Shown here: positions 1-11,730 of the stretch, one piece after another
Layout of the letters: the number at the start of each line of letters is the position of its first letter
Numbering within the stretch: the stretch's first letter is position 1
The notes under the pieces: generated by a model
Told to the model about the DNA's origin: nothing
What the model saw: only the letters and a program-made list of their open reading frames with translations
The model's database searches: none
Source: Annona cherimola
Lineage: Eukaryota > Streptophyta > Magnoliopsida > Magnoliales > Annonaceae
NCBI GenBank assembly: GCA_030490835.1
Contig: CM059972.1
Coordinates: 17,089,764-17,153,763, forward strand
DNA: 64,000 bases
Reading direction: 5' to 3'
Position numbers and translations under genes: made by a program

Positions 1-1390
1 AATTTATCTTAATAAAAAAATTTCACGTGGGTTTTGCATGAAATAATAATCTTAATAAGTTTGCATCACCCCATGGGACCATTTTTAAAGGACGTTTTCC
101 CATTTAAGGTAATTAGAAGCATGTATGATTGGTGCAGGTAAGAATCGAAAGGGCTGGAGCCTGGAGTTGCGAGTGGGCATTGCACTCGCGGAAACGTGGC
201 TTGTTGCGATGTGCGCGCGTGTGCATGAAATGATTATAAGGTTGATAATTAAGTGGAAAAATTAGAGGTCCACACGGTGAGTTGTATTTACCAGGCGTTT
301 ATGCGCGATGCCTTTTTGACCCGGAAGAGATGCTCAAAACAATTCACACGGTACATTGGAGACTTAATGGGGGTATAGGCTTTTTGGTCTGGTCGGCGGT
401 TGGTAGTAGAATGAGGGCCTGAAAGCTCATGATTTATCCCTCTTTTGAAAGTTTTTTTTAAGTTCGTTAGTGTATCTTACAATTGTAAAAAAAAAAAAAA
501 AAAAATCTATGTAAAACTTTTTACTTTACATAATTTTCTTATGTTTTAATCATTTTTAATGTCTTCTTATACAACTATTCTATTTATCAATTATTTCTCA
601 ACAACTACCTATATTAAATACTATATCTACTTTAACTTTATTCTCTTTGTTCTTTTTACTTCTCATCATCACTCCTATTGTATCATATCACTTCTTTCAT
701 TTTAAAAAATTTTTCACCCAAAAATTTTCTTTTAAAAGTTTTATTAAATGACGGACACATCCAAAAGCAAGAAAAAACTGCAGAATATGTAAATTTTAAT
801 GTGTACATGGCCTTCATTAAAAAATATTTTAAAGGAAACTGTTTGGCCTGGCCTTGTTTAACATTCGGAAAAAGCAGGCTTAGGTTGCACTAAGCTCAAC
901 TATTTACTCAATTTTTTTTTTTACTTTAAAAGCTTTTGAAAAAGTATTGAATGAAGCCACAATGCCTAAGGCGTCGTGGTAAACCTGTTGCAATGATCAG
1001 GTTAGGTTTCAAGTCTATGTGCAGGTTTTTACAACATGCCCCTGTGTGGGAGTTTTATAGATTTCCCTTAGTACAAGGATATTTACAGATTTTTCTTGGT
1101 ATTAGGGTATTTACAAAAATATCCCTTCATAGTTTGAAGGTTGTCGATGTATTTGATTATAATATCGATTACCACATTGTATAAATACCAATAAAACAAA
1201 TATCGAATAAATAAGTTACGAATTTAGCATAAGATAGAGTAGTAAATTTAGAGCCTGTTTAGCTACATTTTTTGAAAATGGAGTAAGTGGATATCTATCA
1301 CTTTTTGTTGGCGTTTGGCTTTGCTTTTTAATACCTCTCCCTCCGTCAACAATAAATGCATAATAAAAAAACTTTAAATTGAACCTTTTT
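1..1390. other. AT-rich intergenic DNA, no gene seen
   Basis: I see no gene here. Short open frames have no recognisable protein and sit in AT-rich DNA with long T and A runs. A G/C-richer patch at about 120-420 shows no coding signal. Positions 460-770 resemble, in reverse orientation, the AT-rich MITE copies at 3.23 and 19.5 kb. Confidence 0.5.
460..770 (-). repeat. AT-rich MITE-like repeat, reverse copy
   Basis: The reverse complement shares word order with the elements at 3230-3505 and 19505-19790: a run of short A/T words around a motif like GTAAGGATAA followed by AAAATTAAAATAGATA. No target duplication was identified. The assignment rests on by-eye similarity in low-complexity DNA and is weak. 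Confidence 0.3.
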
Positions 1391-1647
1391 TGAAAAACTA
1401 GAAATGGTTGATTTTAATATCGTCAAATCAAACAAGCCCTTACTCTTGTTTGAGAGTGTGTATTGCAGTAATGAATACTTTATGGAGGGTGTCCTTCTAC
1501 GGTTTCACGAGATCTCACGTGGGCTATGAACCATATCCTCTCTCTCGACTTCCCTCCTATCTTATATTCAGCTCTTGTTTGCACAACAGATCAAGCCTGC
1601 TCACGAAGTCTTGAAAATAAACATTAATGCTGGGTATAATGTTCAAT

Positions 1648-2063
1648 AGAGAACGATTATATACATCATAATCTATTTTAGCATAAAATATAATATTCAT
1701 TTATTTTATTTTATTTTATTTTTATTTGATTTTCCTTCATAAATATGTTTTCCTAATTGTGTCTAATGTATATATCAAGTTTTGTTATTTTACAATACTT
1801 TTATATATTTTTTTTAATTTTTTAAACATCAATTCTTTAAGCGGTGGAAAATGACTTAAATACCTCTGAAATCAATATATTTTTAAAAAAATATAAAATA
1901 AAAATGTAAAAGTATTGTAAAGTGGCAAAACTTGATAAATAGATTTTAAAAATTAGGAAAACATAATTATGAACAAGAAATCAAATAGAAGTAAAAACAA
2001 AATAAAATAAATGAATGTTGTATTTTTGGCTGAAATACACCATGGTGTATATAATCATGCTAC
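1648..2063. mobile_element. Foldback MITE with 9-bp target duplication
   Basis: A 416-bp element with long imperfect terminal inverted repeats: the left end AGAGAACGATTATATA pairs with the right end read in reverse, GTAGCATGATTATATA. The flanks are ATGTTCAAT (1639-1647) and ATGTTTAAT (2064-2072), a 9-bp duplication with one mismatch, which is Mutator-like. It sits inside the LINE RNase H fragment, which reads across both sides. The interior carries the AAATGACTTAAATACC core shared by other foldback MITEs in the window. It is closest to the copy at 56024-56431. Confidence 0.8.
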
Positions 2064-2383
2064 ATGTTTAATGGTGCAAATAGAGTGCTGGAGCTATTGG
2101 TAGAAATTGCCATGGTTCATTTATAGCTACCATGGCATGGCGTGATCACGGTTTGCTTGATCCTTTAATAATGGAGGTGCAAGCAGCGCTCAAAAGCCCA
2201 AACTGGTCATCAGAGATGCATTATCATAGAATTGTGGTTGAAACGGATAGCCCTAGCTGGCATAATCTGATCTTAGATCAATGTCTTATACACTCTGACA
2301 TGGTTTCTATGTTGAGAAGATTCACCTAGCCATCTCTTCGTTCTAATCTTGTCAAATGGCGCACATCCTAAGAACAGGAATGT

Positions 2384-2439
2384 GGCTCATGCACTTGTTT
2401 TTTTTTTTTTTTTTTTTGATAAAGGCTCATGCACTTGTT
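2384..2439 (-). mobile_element. 24-nt retroposed tail with 16-bp duplication
   Basis: The 16-mer GGCTCATGCACTTGTT occurs at 2384-2399 and again at 2424-2439. Between them lie 18 T and GATAAA. On the minus strand this is TTTATC followed by a poly(A) tail, flanked by a perfect target duplication that starts with AA after TC, as expected from an L1-type endonuclease. It is an extremely 5'-truncated LINE (or LINE-mobilised) insertion. Confidence 0.7.
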
Positions 2440-2611
2440 GAATGTGTTGAATTTGTTCTTATTATTCCTAAGTTATCATATGCATGGAGGGATTCTCCTT
2501 CCAACTGTATGTTTGAAACTCTGTATAAACTATAAAGACTTCCTCTAGTAATAATATATTACCAAACTTCCCTCCCAGAGGAGGCAGGGTCTAACAGTAG
2601 GCAACTACGGC

Positions 2612-2640
2612 TTAATAATAATAATAATAATAATAATAAT
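2612..2640. repeat. (AAT)n microsatellite
   Basis: About nine to ten AAT/TAA repeats directly downstream of the LINE remnant. Confidence 0.9.
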
Positions 2641-5335
2641 CCTCGAAAAAGCTTCAAATGTAAGATTCTTTATAAACAATCCCGGGCGATTTTGTTACCA
2701 TGTGGCCGAACAAGTCCTTATAACTTTTACGAAATAGCTTTTATTTACTTTCTTTAAAATCATTTTTCAAGATTATTTAGCATATGAAATGATGATGACT
2801 TATCTGAATTTTTAAAAACACTGCTTCCACCACCGTGCCATCGACCGAAGCCATAATATTGTTTCTGGTACATATGCACCTCTTCCACTCTAGCATTTCG
2901 TAGCTCTCCACAAGGACTGACGTAGCAATGACACGTGCAAAGTGCACATCAATAGGAACCTGCAGTTTTGGTATTGATAGGCCAGCTTGCTTTTTCCTGA
3001 GCCTAATCATCTGCCAGACTTTTGACATTTCACTCCACTAACACGTCATGACCTAATCCTTTCATCACCCAAAATTTAAAGAAACGCGCGTAACTTTTAC
3101 AGAAAGAGTTTTTTTTTTTTTTTTTTTTCAAAGCTGCATCTTGGATTGGATGATCAAAAATGAAAAGATATATATGTCATTAGTTCCTTAATTAACATCC
3201 CACTATGCATGATTATCACACTACATATTGTTTGGAAAATAATAAAATTTTTAAATGAAATTTTTTGTGTAAAGATTTTAAATAATAAAAAGTGATGTTA
3301 TATGGTAAGGATAATGATGATAAGTAAATAGAATAAAATTAAAATTGATAGGTTAATTATATAAATAATTATATAGAAATAATTGAAAGTATGATAGCTG
3401 CATAGAAATATACTAAGAAATAATTTAAAATAAAATAATTATGAACAGCAAAAAATTTTATATTTACTGGGAAAAATTGTATATTGAAAAGTTTCAAACA
3501 TACTCGAAATTTACGACAGAAGAAAATAAATATTTTTGTAAAGCTTTGACTTAATTTGCAATGATAGCTGAAAAATAATTTTTTAATGATATTGACAAAC
3601 ACACATTGTCTTTAAATTAAGTACAACCTTTGCTGCAAATTGTTGAGAGATCAAGGAATGTAAGACTATCTGCCACGGGCCTACAATGTCATGGTGGCTA
3701 ACTACTTATACCAATATTGAGCATCGCTAATTATCCCTTCTTTTAGTGCTGTATTCTCTCTCCTGAATAATGTTAGTTCACAAGGAGAATTAATTTATAA
3801 TAAACATTAGCATGCTTGTTTAAATGTTGAATATGCATATAAATCAGAAACTCAACAAACCAGGGCTAATTATCTTTATAATAACACTTCCCCTCGTGTC
3901 TACATATATCCGGGGGGGTTGGGGTTGCGAGGGGGAAAAACACGTCCCCTTGTGTCACATCCTGGTCCTGCACAATACCATCGACGATTGAGTCTTGTGC
4001 CTACCAGTAATATATGTTGAAATGGGGCTGATTGAATTTATCCTAAAATAATTAGTCTGCTAAGTTAAGAAGCCTGTTCCCGCACACATATAGATCAGAA
4101 ATTCTTTCTACTCCACGTGATAAAATGTTAAATTTTGACAAAAAAATAAAAATGTGTTAGTTCATATATTAAATTTTATCTTTTTTTGAATTCTTTTATA
4201 TAATTTTTATAAAATTTTAAAATAAAAAATTTCACCCATCTCAAACTCTCCGGCACATAAAAAATGATAAATTCTTATTTTGAAATTCTATAAATATATA
4301 GAAATTTCAGAAATGGTAAATTTATATATGTATATATCTATATATTTAAACTATACATATTTAGGCCACATAAAAATGAAGAAATATATATAAACTTCAA
4401 ATACATAAGATTGTTCTTAGCAAAGTAACAACTTATTGTATAGCACCATGCATGTAGATTAAATATAAGTAGGTTTTAGGTAGACTTTAATAACATACTA
4501 AAATTAGGAGGGCAACTTGGGTCCGATTCTACCAAGTTCAAGTAAAACTTTAAATTCTTTTTTGTTTTAAGATATAACTAGTTCATAATTTTTAAATGAT
4601 GTAATGTATTATCAAAACTAATAAATCAAAACAGCATATTTTAAAATATATTATAACTTTAATTTATAAAACAATGTAAATAATAATTATTTGTCAAAGA
4701 TGAAAAGACGAATTTTATTTTTACTACATTAAATTTTAATAAACAAAATGAAAAGAAATTACTAATTTACAAGTTCTGTGTAATTAAAAAAAATTAGCAT
4801 AAGCCCAACATTTTTTAAAATATAAATAATATTACATATAATTTTGAATTCATCTTTAATGAAAATATTTAAAACAGTGAAGATAAAGAAAATTATTGCA
4901 TTAGTTATTTAAGATTATTAAAATAAATAATTTAGAATAAATCTTTTCCATGATTAATATACATATCAATTGAAATATATCTTAAGAGTATATATTAAAC
5001 CTACAAAAGTGTATATATTTAACTGAATGAAAGAATATATTAAAAATATATAAAATAATATCTCGTTAGATTTGGTACTGAATTTGGATTTTTTAGGATT
5101 GAGTTCACGTAAACCCTAACCAAGCCTTATTTAATATTAGATTTAGGTTGAAATTGGGTTTTTTGGGTTGGGGTTCAGGTAAGTTCGGCTTACCCCATCC
5201 AAAATGCACTATAATTAGAATGGGTCAATTCTATTTGAAAGTAACTAATGAAGTTATGAAACTTATTCTTGTATATAAAACAAAAAATCTAGAGACCACT
5301 TTAACAATGTTTATACCATACTAACTAAAGTTAAA
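2641..5335. other. Gene-free AT-rich DNA
   Basis: No gene recognised. The stretch 2780-3030 is less AT-rich and has an 83-codon minus-strand frame, but no family match or exon context is visible. An AT-rich MITE lies at 3230-3505. Around 3900 there is a short G-rich run. From 4100 to 5300 the DNA is very AT-rich, with a few GGGTT/AACCC-like words near 5090-5200 that recall the ends of the element at 49.7 kb. Confidence 0.4.
3230..3505 (+). repeat. AT-rich MITE-like repeat
   Basis: Begins near TGTTTGGAAAATAAT and ends near TTTCAAACATAC, a short imperfect inverted repeat. The interior shares words and spacing with 19505-19790 (GGTAAGGATAA, then AAAATTAAAATTGATA, then TTATATAAATAATTATATAG). It is non-coding. 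No target duplication was resolved. Confidence 0.45.
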
Positions 5336-5339
5336 TATA

Positions 5340-5790
5340 AAATTTTAGGTTTTTCCTAAATATACTTACTACCTATAGCTCTAATTTCAAATATATTTAC
5401 TACTTTTTCAAAATCTCATATATACCCACTATATTTATAGTTAATATCAAAAATGATCATTCTGTTAAAAAACAGTTAGTTAAATTTTTATAAATGTCCA
5501 AAATACTTTTGTTATAAAATAATAAGAAAGAAAATAAAATAGAAAGAAAAAGAAATTGTGGCTCTTTAAATTTAAAACTTATGTGCAATTAAGGCATTAG
5601 TGAGTTATAACATTTAAATTTTTAATTTTGTCCAAAATCCGATGAACATATCAGTACTTTTATATATTAATTAACGATGTTAACTCACAAATTGAGTGTT
5701 TTCAAAATTAACTAAAAACGTAATGCATATATCTAAGATTTAAAAAAGTAGTGATACATTTGGATTTAGAGTCGAACTTAAAGGAGCATA
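5340..5790. repeat. MITE-like element, subfamily with TACTACTTTTT ends
   Basis: The left arm contains TTTCAAATATATTTACTACT and the right arm its imperfect reverse complement (AAAAAAGTAGTGATACATTT). A similar arrangement is seen at 11023-11500 and 54840-55320. It is non-coding and its ends are not precisely defined. Confidence 0.4.
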
Positions 5791-5935
5791 TTCTGGAAAG
5801 CCATAAAACTTTCTACCAAACAGCTTAATTCTAGTTTAAATGGACCATGTGTCATATGTTTATTTTCACGAAAGGATTGAGCGTTTACCTCACGTCTCAA
5901 CAGTTGAGAGAAGGAAACAGACGAAATTTAATTGG

Positions 5936-6065
5936 CTAAACAAACATGGGGTAAAATGTTTAATGCCATTATATATTGATCATTTGCGTCCTATTAAATT
6001 TCGTAAAACAAACATGGGGTAAAATGTTTAATACGATTATATATTGACCATTTGCGTCCTATTTT
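5936..6065. repeat. 68-bp tandem duplication
   Basis: The block containing CAAACATGGGGTAAAATG and CATTTGCGTCCTATT occurs twice in direct tandem (first near 5941, second near 6009) with a few differences. No coding content was recognised. Confidence 0.75.
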
Positions 6066-6339
6066 GCATTTTAAATATTGAAACTTTTTTTTGATGTAAA
6101 ATTAACTCTGCATATACTATACTGACCGAACAGTATCCATATACACAAGATTTAACAAACATTTAGGTGGGCTTCCCCACCATGACATTGACGATTCTGC
6201 TGAGTGTGCACCGAAGTCGGCCATCAAATGGTCACACCAATTCCTTGATCTTAAAACATGGAAGAAACACACATTAGAGAAATTGGACTTGATTCTCTAG
6301 ATTTCTTTTATGAGTACCCACAGTTGATAAAATAGGATA

Positions 6340-8260
6340 ATCTCTCTTGATTATCTTTATCAAGGCCAGAGAAGCAGATTCCAATTCTAGCTGTTTAATA
6401 TTCAGTTCCTTCCCTCATAAGATACCAAAAAGAGCAATCATGGCCTCCATGTTTAGCGAGTCCACTTTCCCTTCAATCCTCCAGCATTTTGCAGCAAGGA
6501 ACTGGCCATTTGCATCACGCAAGATTGCGCCCAACCCCATACATGTGTCTCTTAGTAGGCATTGACCCTCCACGTTGATCTTGAACCATCCTTGTTGCGG
6601 TCCCTTCCATCTGGGAGATACTTCCTTCTCCGAAAAACTTAAGCCACCCAACAGAAGAACCGAGTGGTGATGGTTCTAGAATTCATTACACCATTCCAAG
6701 ATATTATCCAGTTGCAACTAAAACCTATGCTACCTCTCTTGAATCCTTTGATGTCATATTCTCCGGAGCCCAATCCTATGCACCCAGGTGCATTCCGCCT
6801 CAATGCACCCGGGTGTACTACACCTATTTTTTTTTATTTTTTTTTGAAAATTTTTTCATAAAGCTGTTAATCTAGGTTTATTTAACATATGTATCAATTT
6901 TTACTATTTTTGGAGATTTTTAAATATTTTTTTTAGATTTTTAAAGATTAGTAGCATTTTCTGTAATTTAAAATTACCGAAAATGCCACTGATTTTTAAA
7001 AATCTAAAAAAAATATCTAAAAGTCTCCAAAAATAGTAAAAATTGATACATATGTTAAATAAACCTAGATTAACCATTTTGTAAAAAATTTCAAAAAAAA
7101 TAAAAAAAATAGGTGTAGTACACCCGGGTGCATTGAGGCTGAATGCACCCGGGTGCATAGGATTGGGCTCCATATTCTCCAGCACATAAGCATGAATAGC
7201 TCTAGCCTGTTCTCCACCTTTGCTCGAGCAAGTTATTCATGATCATCTTATAGGCTGATCTCACTCTGTATATCTCATCCACCTCTCCACCCCAGAACCA
7301 CCCATCTGTACTACCCGCGGGAGGAATAGGGATCATTTTAACCATTTTCCACCCCCTCTCCAACCACAGCTAGCACCTTGTCCGTTTCCCATGATCTATT
7401 TTCCTGATTGATTAAACCTACTAACCATGACATCCTCTGGCATATCTTCCAGTAGTGGTCCTGCCTTAACTAGATCATCCTCCAGCCACTTGTCTTCAAA
7501 AACCAAATCTGCCTACCATCACCAATTCTCCACTTTCCTCCTTCTGCAACCACCCTTCTTGCTTTTAGGATGCATTTCCATGTGTATAAATCTCTCCCCC
7601 TCTCCTCATAGTTTCAGATTTTCCAATCACACAAATATTTCCTTTTAAAACTTCATAGCATAGCGAGTTTGGATTTGCCACTAAATGCCCAATTGTTTTG
7701 CAAGTAGAGCTCAATTAAAAGTCACGAGGTCCCTAAACCCCATACCCCCCTCCCCTTGGGGAAAACACATCTTCCTCCAGGCAAACCAGCTCATCTTCCT
7801 CTTTCCCCTTTATCTCACCCCACCAGAACCTACTTAACAGGCTCTTAATTTCTCTACAGAAAGATTTTGGAAGGAGTAACAGGCTCATTGAGTAACACAG
7901 GATAGCTTGTGCAATGGCCTTTATCAGGATTTCTTTTCCCCTGCAGACAAAAGCCTTTCTTTCCATCCTTGGATTCCCTTAAACACAGCTTTTTTTATTT
8001 TCCCAGCCACGATGGGAGGCCAAGATAGCTTTCAATATCCGGTATTTGCACTAAAAAAGAGTGATGTTTTGTCGATATTTATTACCAGACCTCAAACATT
8101 CCCCATAAGTTTTTAAGATTTGCAACAGATTTTTGAGTTCTCTCTCATCCGCCCATAAATAACAGGATATCATCTGCAAAGAAAAAGTGTGTCACCACTG
8201 GTCCTTGGGGTGAGACTCTCAACCCAGGCTCTCAAAGAAACGTACTGAAACTTTTGAGTT
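6340..8260 (-). pseudogene. LINE remnant: RT C-terminus and RNase H
   Basis: Read on the minus strand, the high-coordinate end encodes the end of a plant L1 reverse transcriptase (FFADDILLF near 8180, then GKEILIKAIAQAILCYSMS and FWWGEIKGKE near 7750-7930). The low-coordinate end (6651-6415) encodes an RNase H start with WFKINVEG, GLGAILRDANGQFLAAKCW and a partial helix. Stops and frame changes are common, and the first RNase H acidic residue is Glu, not Asp. A 407-bp foldback MITE interrupts it at 6765-7171. It is non-functional; the 5' end with endonuclease and most of the RT are absent. Confidence 0.75.
6765..7171. mobile_element. Foldback MITE, GCACCCGGGTGC subfamily, 9-bp TSD
   Basis: A 407-bp near-palindrome. 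It opens GGAGCCCAATCC and closes with the exact reverse complement. Just inside each end are two copies of a TGCACCCGGGTGC-like palindrome. The flanks are identical 9-mers ATATTCTCC (6756-6764 and 7172-7180), typical of Mutator-like elements. The core is AATTTAAAATTACCGAAAAT within long A/T arms. It has no coding capacity and lies inside a LINE fragment. A sister copy is at 23883-24293. Confidence 0.88.
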
Positions 8261-8276
8261 AGTTACATTTTAAAAA

Positions 8277-8848
8277 CGCAAATGAGATCATTTGAGCCAT
8301 TTGAGACCAGGCCACAAACATATTTTTCATTTTTTTGAAATTTTTTATATAACTATTAATGTAGGTATATATACTTTATAACTTAAGTTTTATGATTTTT
8401 GGAAATATATTTTTATTTTATATTTTGAGTATGTGTTTATATAAGAGATCTAGGTTGAATCCAGACTAAAGCATTAGTTTCCATTCAAATCACGAAAAAA
8501 GAACTTTATCAAAAAAAAATCAGGAAAAAATAGTTAAGACCTGTTTAAAAAATATTATTTTATTTTTATTTATTTTTTATAAAATTATTCATTTAAATTA
8601 TTTAATTTATAAACTAAATTTTACAATTTTTGGAGAGATATAAAAAATTTATTTTATTTTTAAATATAGAAGATTTTAGTCATTTTAAACTTGTGAAAAT
8701 GACTTAAACGCTCTTGCATTTAAAAATAAAATAAATATACATGTTTCAAAATGGTAAAATCTGATTTATAAATTAAATACATCTAAATTAATAGTTTTAC
8801 AGAAAAAAAAAATCATTTTTGGCCTGGTGACAAATGACTTCATTTGCG
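8277..8848. mobile_element. Foldback MITE, CGCAAATGA subfamily
   Basis: The left end CGCAAATGAGATCATTTG and inner GACCAGGCCA pair with the right end, which reads in reverse CGCAAATGAAGTCATTTG and CACCAGGCCA. The inner part contains the shared core (ATTTTAGTCATTTTAAA ... AAAATGACTTAAACGC). An extra ~100-bp block plus a tiny retroposed tail (8487-8530) sits in the left arm. No clear target duplication was found. Confidence 0.65.
8487..8530 (+). mobile_element. 16-nt retroposed tail with 14-bp duplication
   Basis: AAATCACGAAAAAA (8487-8500) and AAATCAGGAAAAAA (8517-8530), 13 of 14 identical, flank GAACTTTATC plus six A. The tail TTTATC-poly(A) is the same as in the insertion at 2.4 kb. The A-rich target makes the boundaries ambiguous. 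Confidence 0.5.
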
Positions 8849-8849
8849 A

Positions 8850-11020
8850 TTGAAGCATAACTTAATCTCCTGACTCGTTATGCACATAAAATTAATTATA
8901 CCCACAAAATTACATAGCCTAGAAAAATAATATGCATGTCACATAAACATTTCGGCCAATTAAGTGGAAGAAAAATCTTAATTAATTGTACAATACATAA
9001 ACCAACTGTGATGTAAAATAGCACAAATCAACTTGGTATAAAAATACTAAAAAAAATCAACTGTTGTTTAAAAATGCCAAAAAACAATTGTGCCACAAAA
9101 TTACCAAAAAAATCAATTTGCGCCATAAAAATACCAAGGAAATCAACTGTGCCATAAAAATCAAACTAGCATCATCCTGGAAGAGTTAACTACTTGCCTC
9201 TAAATCAATATAAATTTATTGATGCCATAGCAGCAATCCAGCAAAGATTCCATTGATTACACAGTAGCCTCCTGCTATTATTTCTTTAATGCATGTTGGT
9301 GCTATTTTGAATTTTACGCATTTCTATGCATACGAGAGGGATTTCATGCTTGTTGATGCTTATGAGATGGATGAACGTATTTTGTTTTTTAATGCATAAA
9401 TTTGATTTTATGTGTTTCGTTTTAAATTTTTTTAAGAACTGTTTTGTACTAAATTAAATACAGTAATAAGGCCCTACTTGGGAAGAAATTGGTATATATA
9501 ATAAATCTGAAATTATATTTATTAAAATCTTGGGCTAGTTGAGATCGGCCATTGATAGATTTTTGGTTAACGGAAGTATGATAATATTGGTGGGCATTAA
9601 TGCTTCCAAGAGCTACTCTATATAGAAGTAGAGTCCAATATACATATAATATATTTTTTTAAAACATAATACATATAATATATTAAATGCGTTGGTTTGG
9701 ATTGTTCGGATTTCAGAACTTCTGACGATCATAGATGTTTATGGGATTTTACAGAATGGTCCCTATGTTTCTTTTGTAGATAAGGATGGTTCACTGGAAA
9801 TTTTGCGGAATGCCTCCTACAGGAAAATTTGCATGTTGGCCAATGTCCAGTGTATCCGGGAAAGGTTTGGACCAAGCCAGGTCGAGAAGTGGGTCATTGC
9901 TTATAAATGGGCTGGTACAGTCTAGGCCCAGGAGGGGCCAACGATGACATGGCAGTTTGTTTTTGACTCTTCAAGTCCATTGGATGCGTTTCATGATCGA
10001 ATAATTAATTTCTATTTTTTTCACACTTCTGAGTTCTGAGTTCATTGGATGGGTTTCATGATCAAATAATCAATTGTATTTTGCATTCGATACCTATTTT
10101 TCAATTTTTTTTAATTAAATTCCTGTTTAAGTTAAATCGGTCATCATTCATTTTCAAAAGTTACTGTTACTTGTGAATCATGAATGGACTAACCCTTATT
10201 TATCGCAAATAGACCAAGGCAGAAAAATCACTGAAGATTGAATTTTTGAAATTAACTTATGAATAAATAAAGTTGATCCATTAATCTATTTATTTGAGAA
10301 AGCATATAAACATTTAAATCAGATATTTTACTTGTGATACAAATATAACATGGAATGATGTGACTAGAAATTTAAGAAAATTTTAATATTTTCACCAATA
10401 ATTTGTTAATTATTTAATCTTGTGTGATTAACTTTGTGGGATTATAATTAAACTAGGGCCAGGATTACGTTTCTAAGTCTACGCGTTACAGTGCATGGAT
10501 ATAAATTAATGGTTTAACTTAACTTGATTTGAAATCAATCCTTCCCTAATTCTATATGTAAACATTCAACTCAATCCTAACCTTGGTTTTTGAAATCTAT
10601 CTGCAACCCTGAACTAATTCAATTTCAGAGTAGTTTAGGATGAGTGCTTATTTATTATATTCCTAGCTAATTGCTCATTTTCTTTCCTCGCGAGCTATTT
10701 GCTAATTTAGACAATTCAGCAATAAATAAACTAAATGAATAGAAATTTTTACCTGTGGCAGCAAAACAATTATTGTGAGTCCACACCAATCTAGAAGCAT
10801 GCTATTTTTATGGGAAAAAAACACCGTTGACAATGACAACCCTATAAGAAGATATGTCTCTCAATGCTACAAAAGCTCCTAAACCTTCAATGGAAGTGCA
10901 TAACCAGCAGAAGGTTCATCCGCCTTATTAAAGAGGTCCTCTGGGCTCTGATGCCACAAAAATGAATTAAAATGTTTAACTAGCTAAATTGTATTATCTT
11001 TTATTATTATTATTATTATT
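8850..11020. other. Gene-free DNA with one unassigned open frame
   Basis: Mostly AT-rich. At 9010-9160 the phrase AAAAATACCAAAA...AATCAACT recurs about four times as a loose tandem repeat. A 77-codon plus frame at 9692-9925 sits in a less AT-rich patch but has no recognisable domain. Near 10950 the minus strand reads TGGCATCAGAGCCC, resembling an initiator-Met tRNA primer-binding site of an LTR element, but no LTR could be delimited. A (TTA)n tract lies at about 11000-11021. Confidence 0.35.
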
Positions 11021-11022
11021 AG

Positions 11023-11500
11023 GGTTAATTTCGAATATACCTACTACTTTTTTCTTTAATTATAAATATATCCACTAAGTTTAAAAACTTTCACATGTAC
11101 CCGATAAGTATTTCATTAATTTCAAATATATTCAATATAGCAATTAGAAATATTTAATAATTTTAAAATTCCAAAATACCCTTGCTTAATCTAATATTTA
11201 TTGTAATTCTTATCATATTCAGGCCGTTAGAGCTCATTCTGCTAAGTTTTTCTCTTAAGTTAGATGAGTTTTTATTGTACCGTTTAACTTTGTCATAGCT
11301 GAACAACTACTATCATTATATAACACTAGGTGTTTTTGACATTTTTTATGATGAATAATGGAGATTTTTAAATGTGCTTGACAAATGGATATGTATGTAA
11401 TTTCACTAATCCTTCGTGGGTATATAGAAAAGTTTTCAAATTTAATTAGTATATTTGTAATTAAGGAAAAATATAGTGGATATATTTAAAATTAACCATT
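11023..11500. mobile_element. MITE-like element upstream of the USP gene
   Basis: The left end GGTTAATTTCGAATATACC pairs with the right end read in reverse, GGTTAATTTTAAATATATCC. It lies about 230 bp upstream of the USP transcription unit, between TTA/AAT-rich flanks. The interior is non-coding. The target duplication is masked by the flanking TTA/AAT repeats, so the superfamily is unclear. Confidence 0.55.
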
Positions 11501-11660
11501 AATAATAATTATTATTATTCTTATTATTCCTTTATGGGTTCCGAGTGTGTATGTAAACTACCTAAACTGCTGGTGCATGGAACACCCAAACACATCGATA
11601 GCTGGCACTCTGACAATTTATTCCATATAGGTTCTAGAGATTTTCCGGCCTTTCTCCACG

Positions 11661-11668
11661 TTATATAA
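11661..11668 (+). promoter_or_regulatory. Probable TATA box of the USP gene
   Basis: TTATATAA lies 63-70 bp upstream of the ATG at 11731. Transcription would be expected near 11690-11700, giving a 5' leader of about 35 nt. Confidence 0.55.
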
Positions 11669-11730
11669 TCCAAAGAAAAATTAAGCCAGGCACAAGCTAG
11701 GCAGAGAAAGAAACCGAAGAAGAGGAAGGG

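Larger units (their letters stand above)
1580..2560 (+). pseudogene. LINE fragment: RNase H domain, decayed
   Basis: This is the 3' end of a plant L1-type non-LTR retrotransposon. Before 1647 one frame reads LKININAGYNVQ, the start of an RVT_3-type RNase H domain; after 2073 the same domain resumes as SAGAIGRNCHGSFIATMAWR and continues through LLDPLIMEVQAAL and YHRIVVETDS. A foldback MITE (1648-2063) splits it. The usual KINVD Asp is Asn here, there is a stop just before SAGAIG, and the frame breaks after about 2330. It is a dead fragment. RT and endonuclease are absent. Confidence 0.75.

Noticed and set aside
10935..10965. LTR primer-binding-site-like TGGCATCAGAGCCC on the minus strand
   Set aside because: One mismatch to the tRNA-Met site and no LTR ends or 5-bp duplication could be found next to it.
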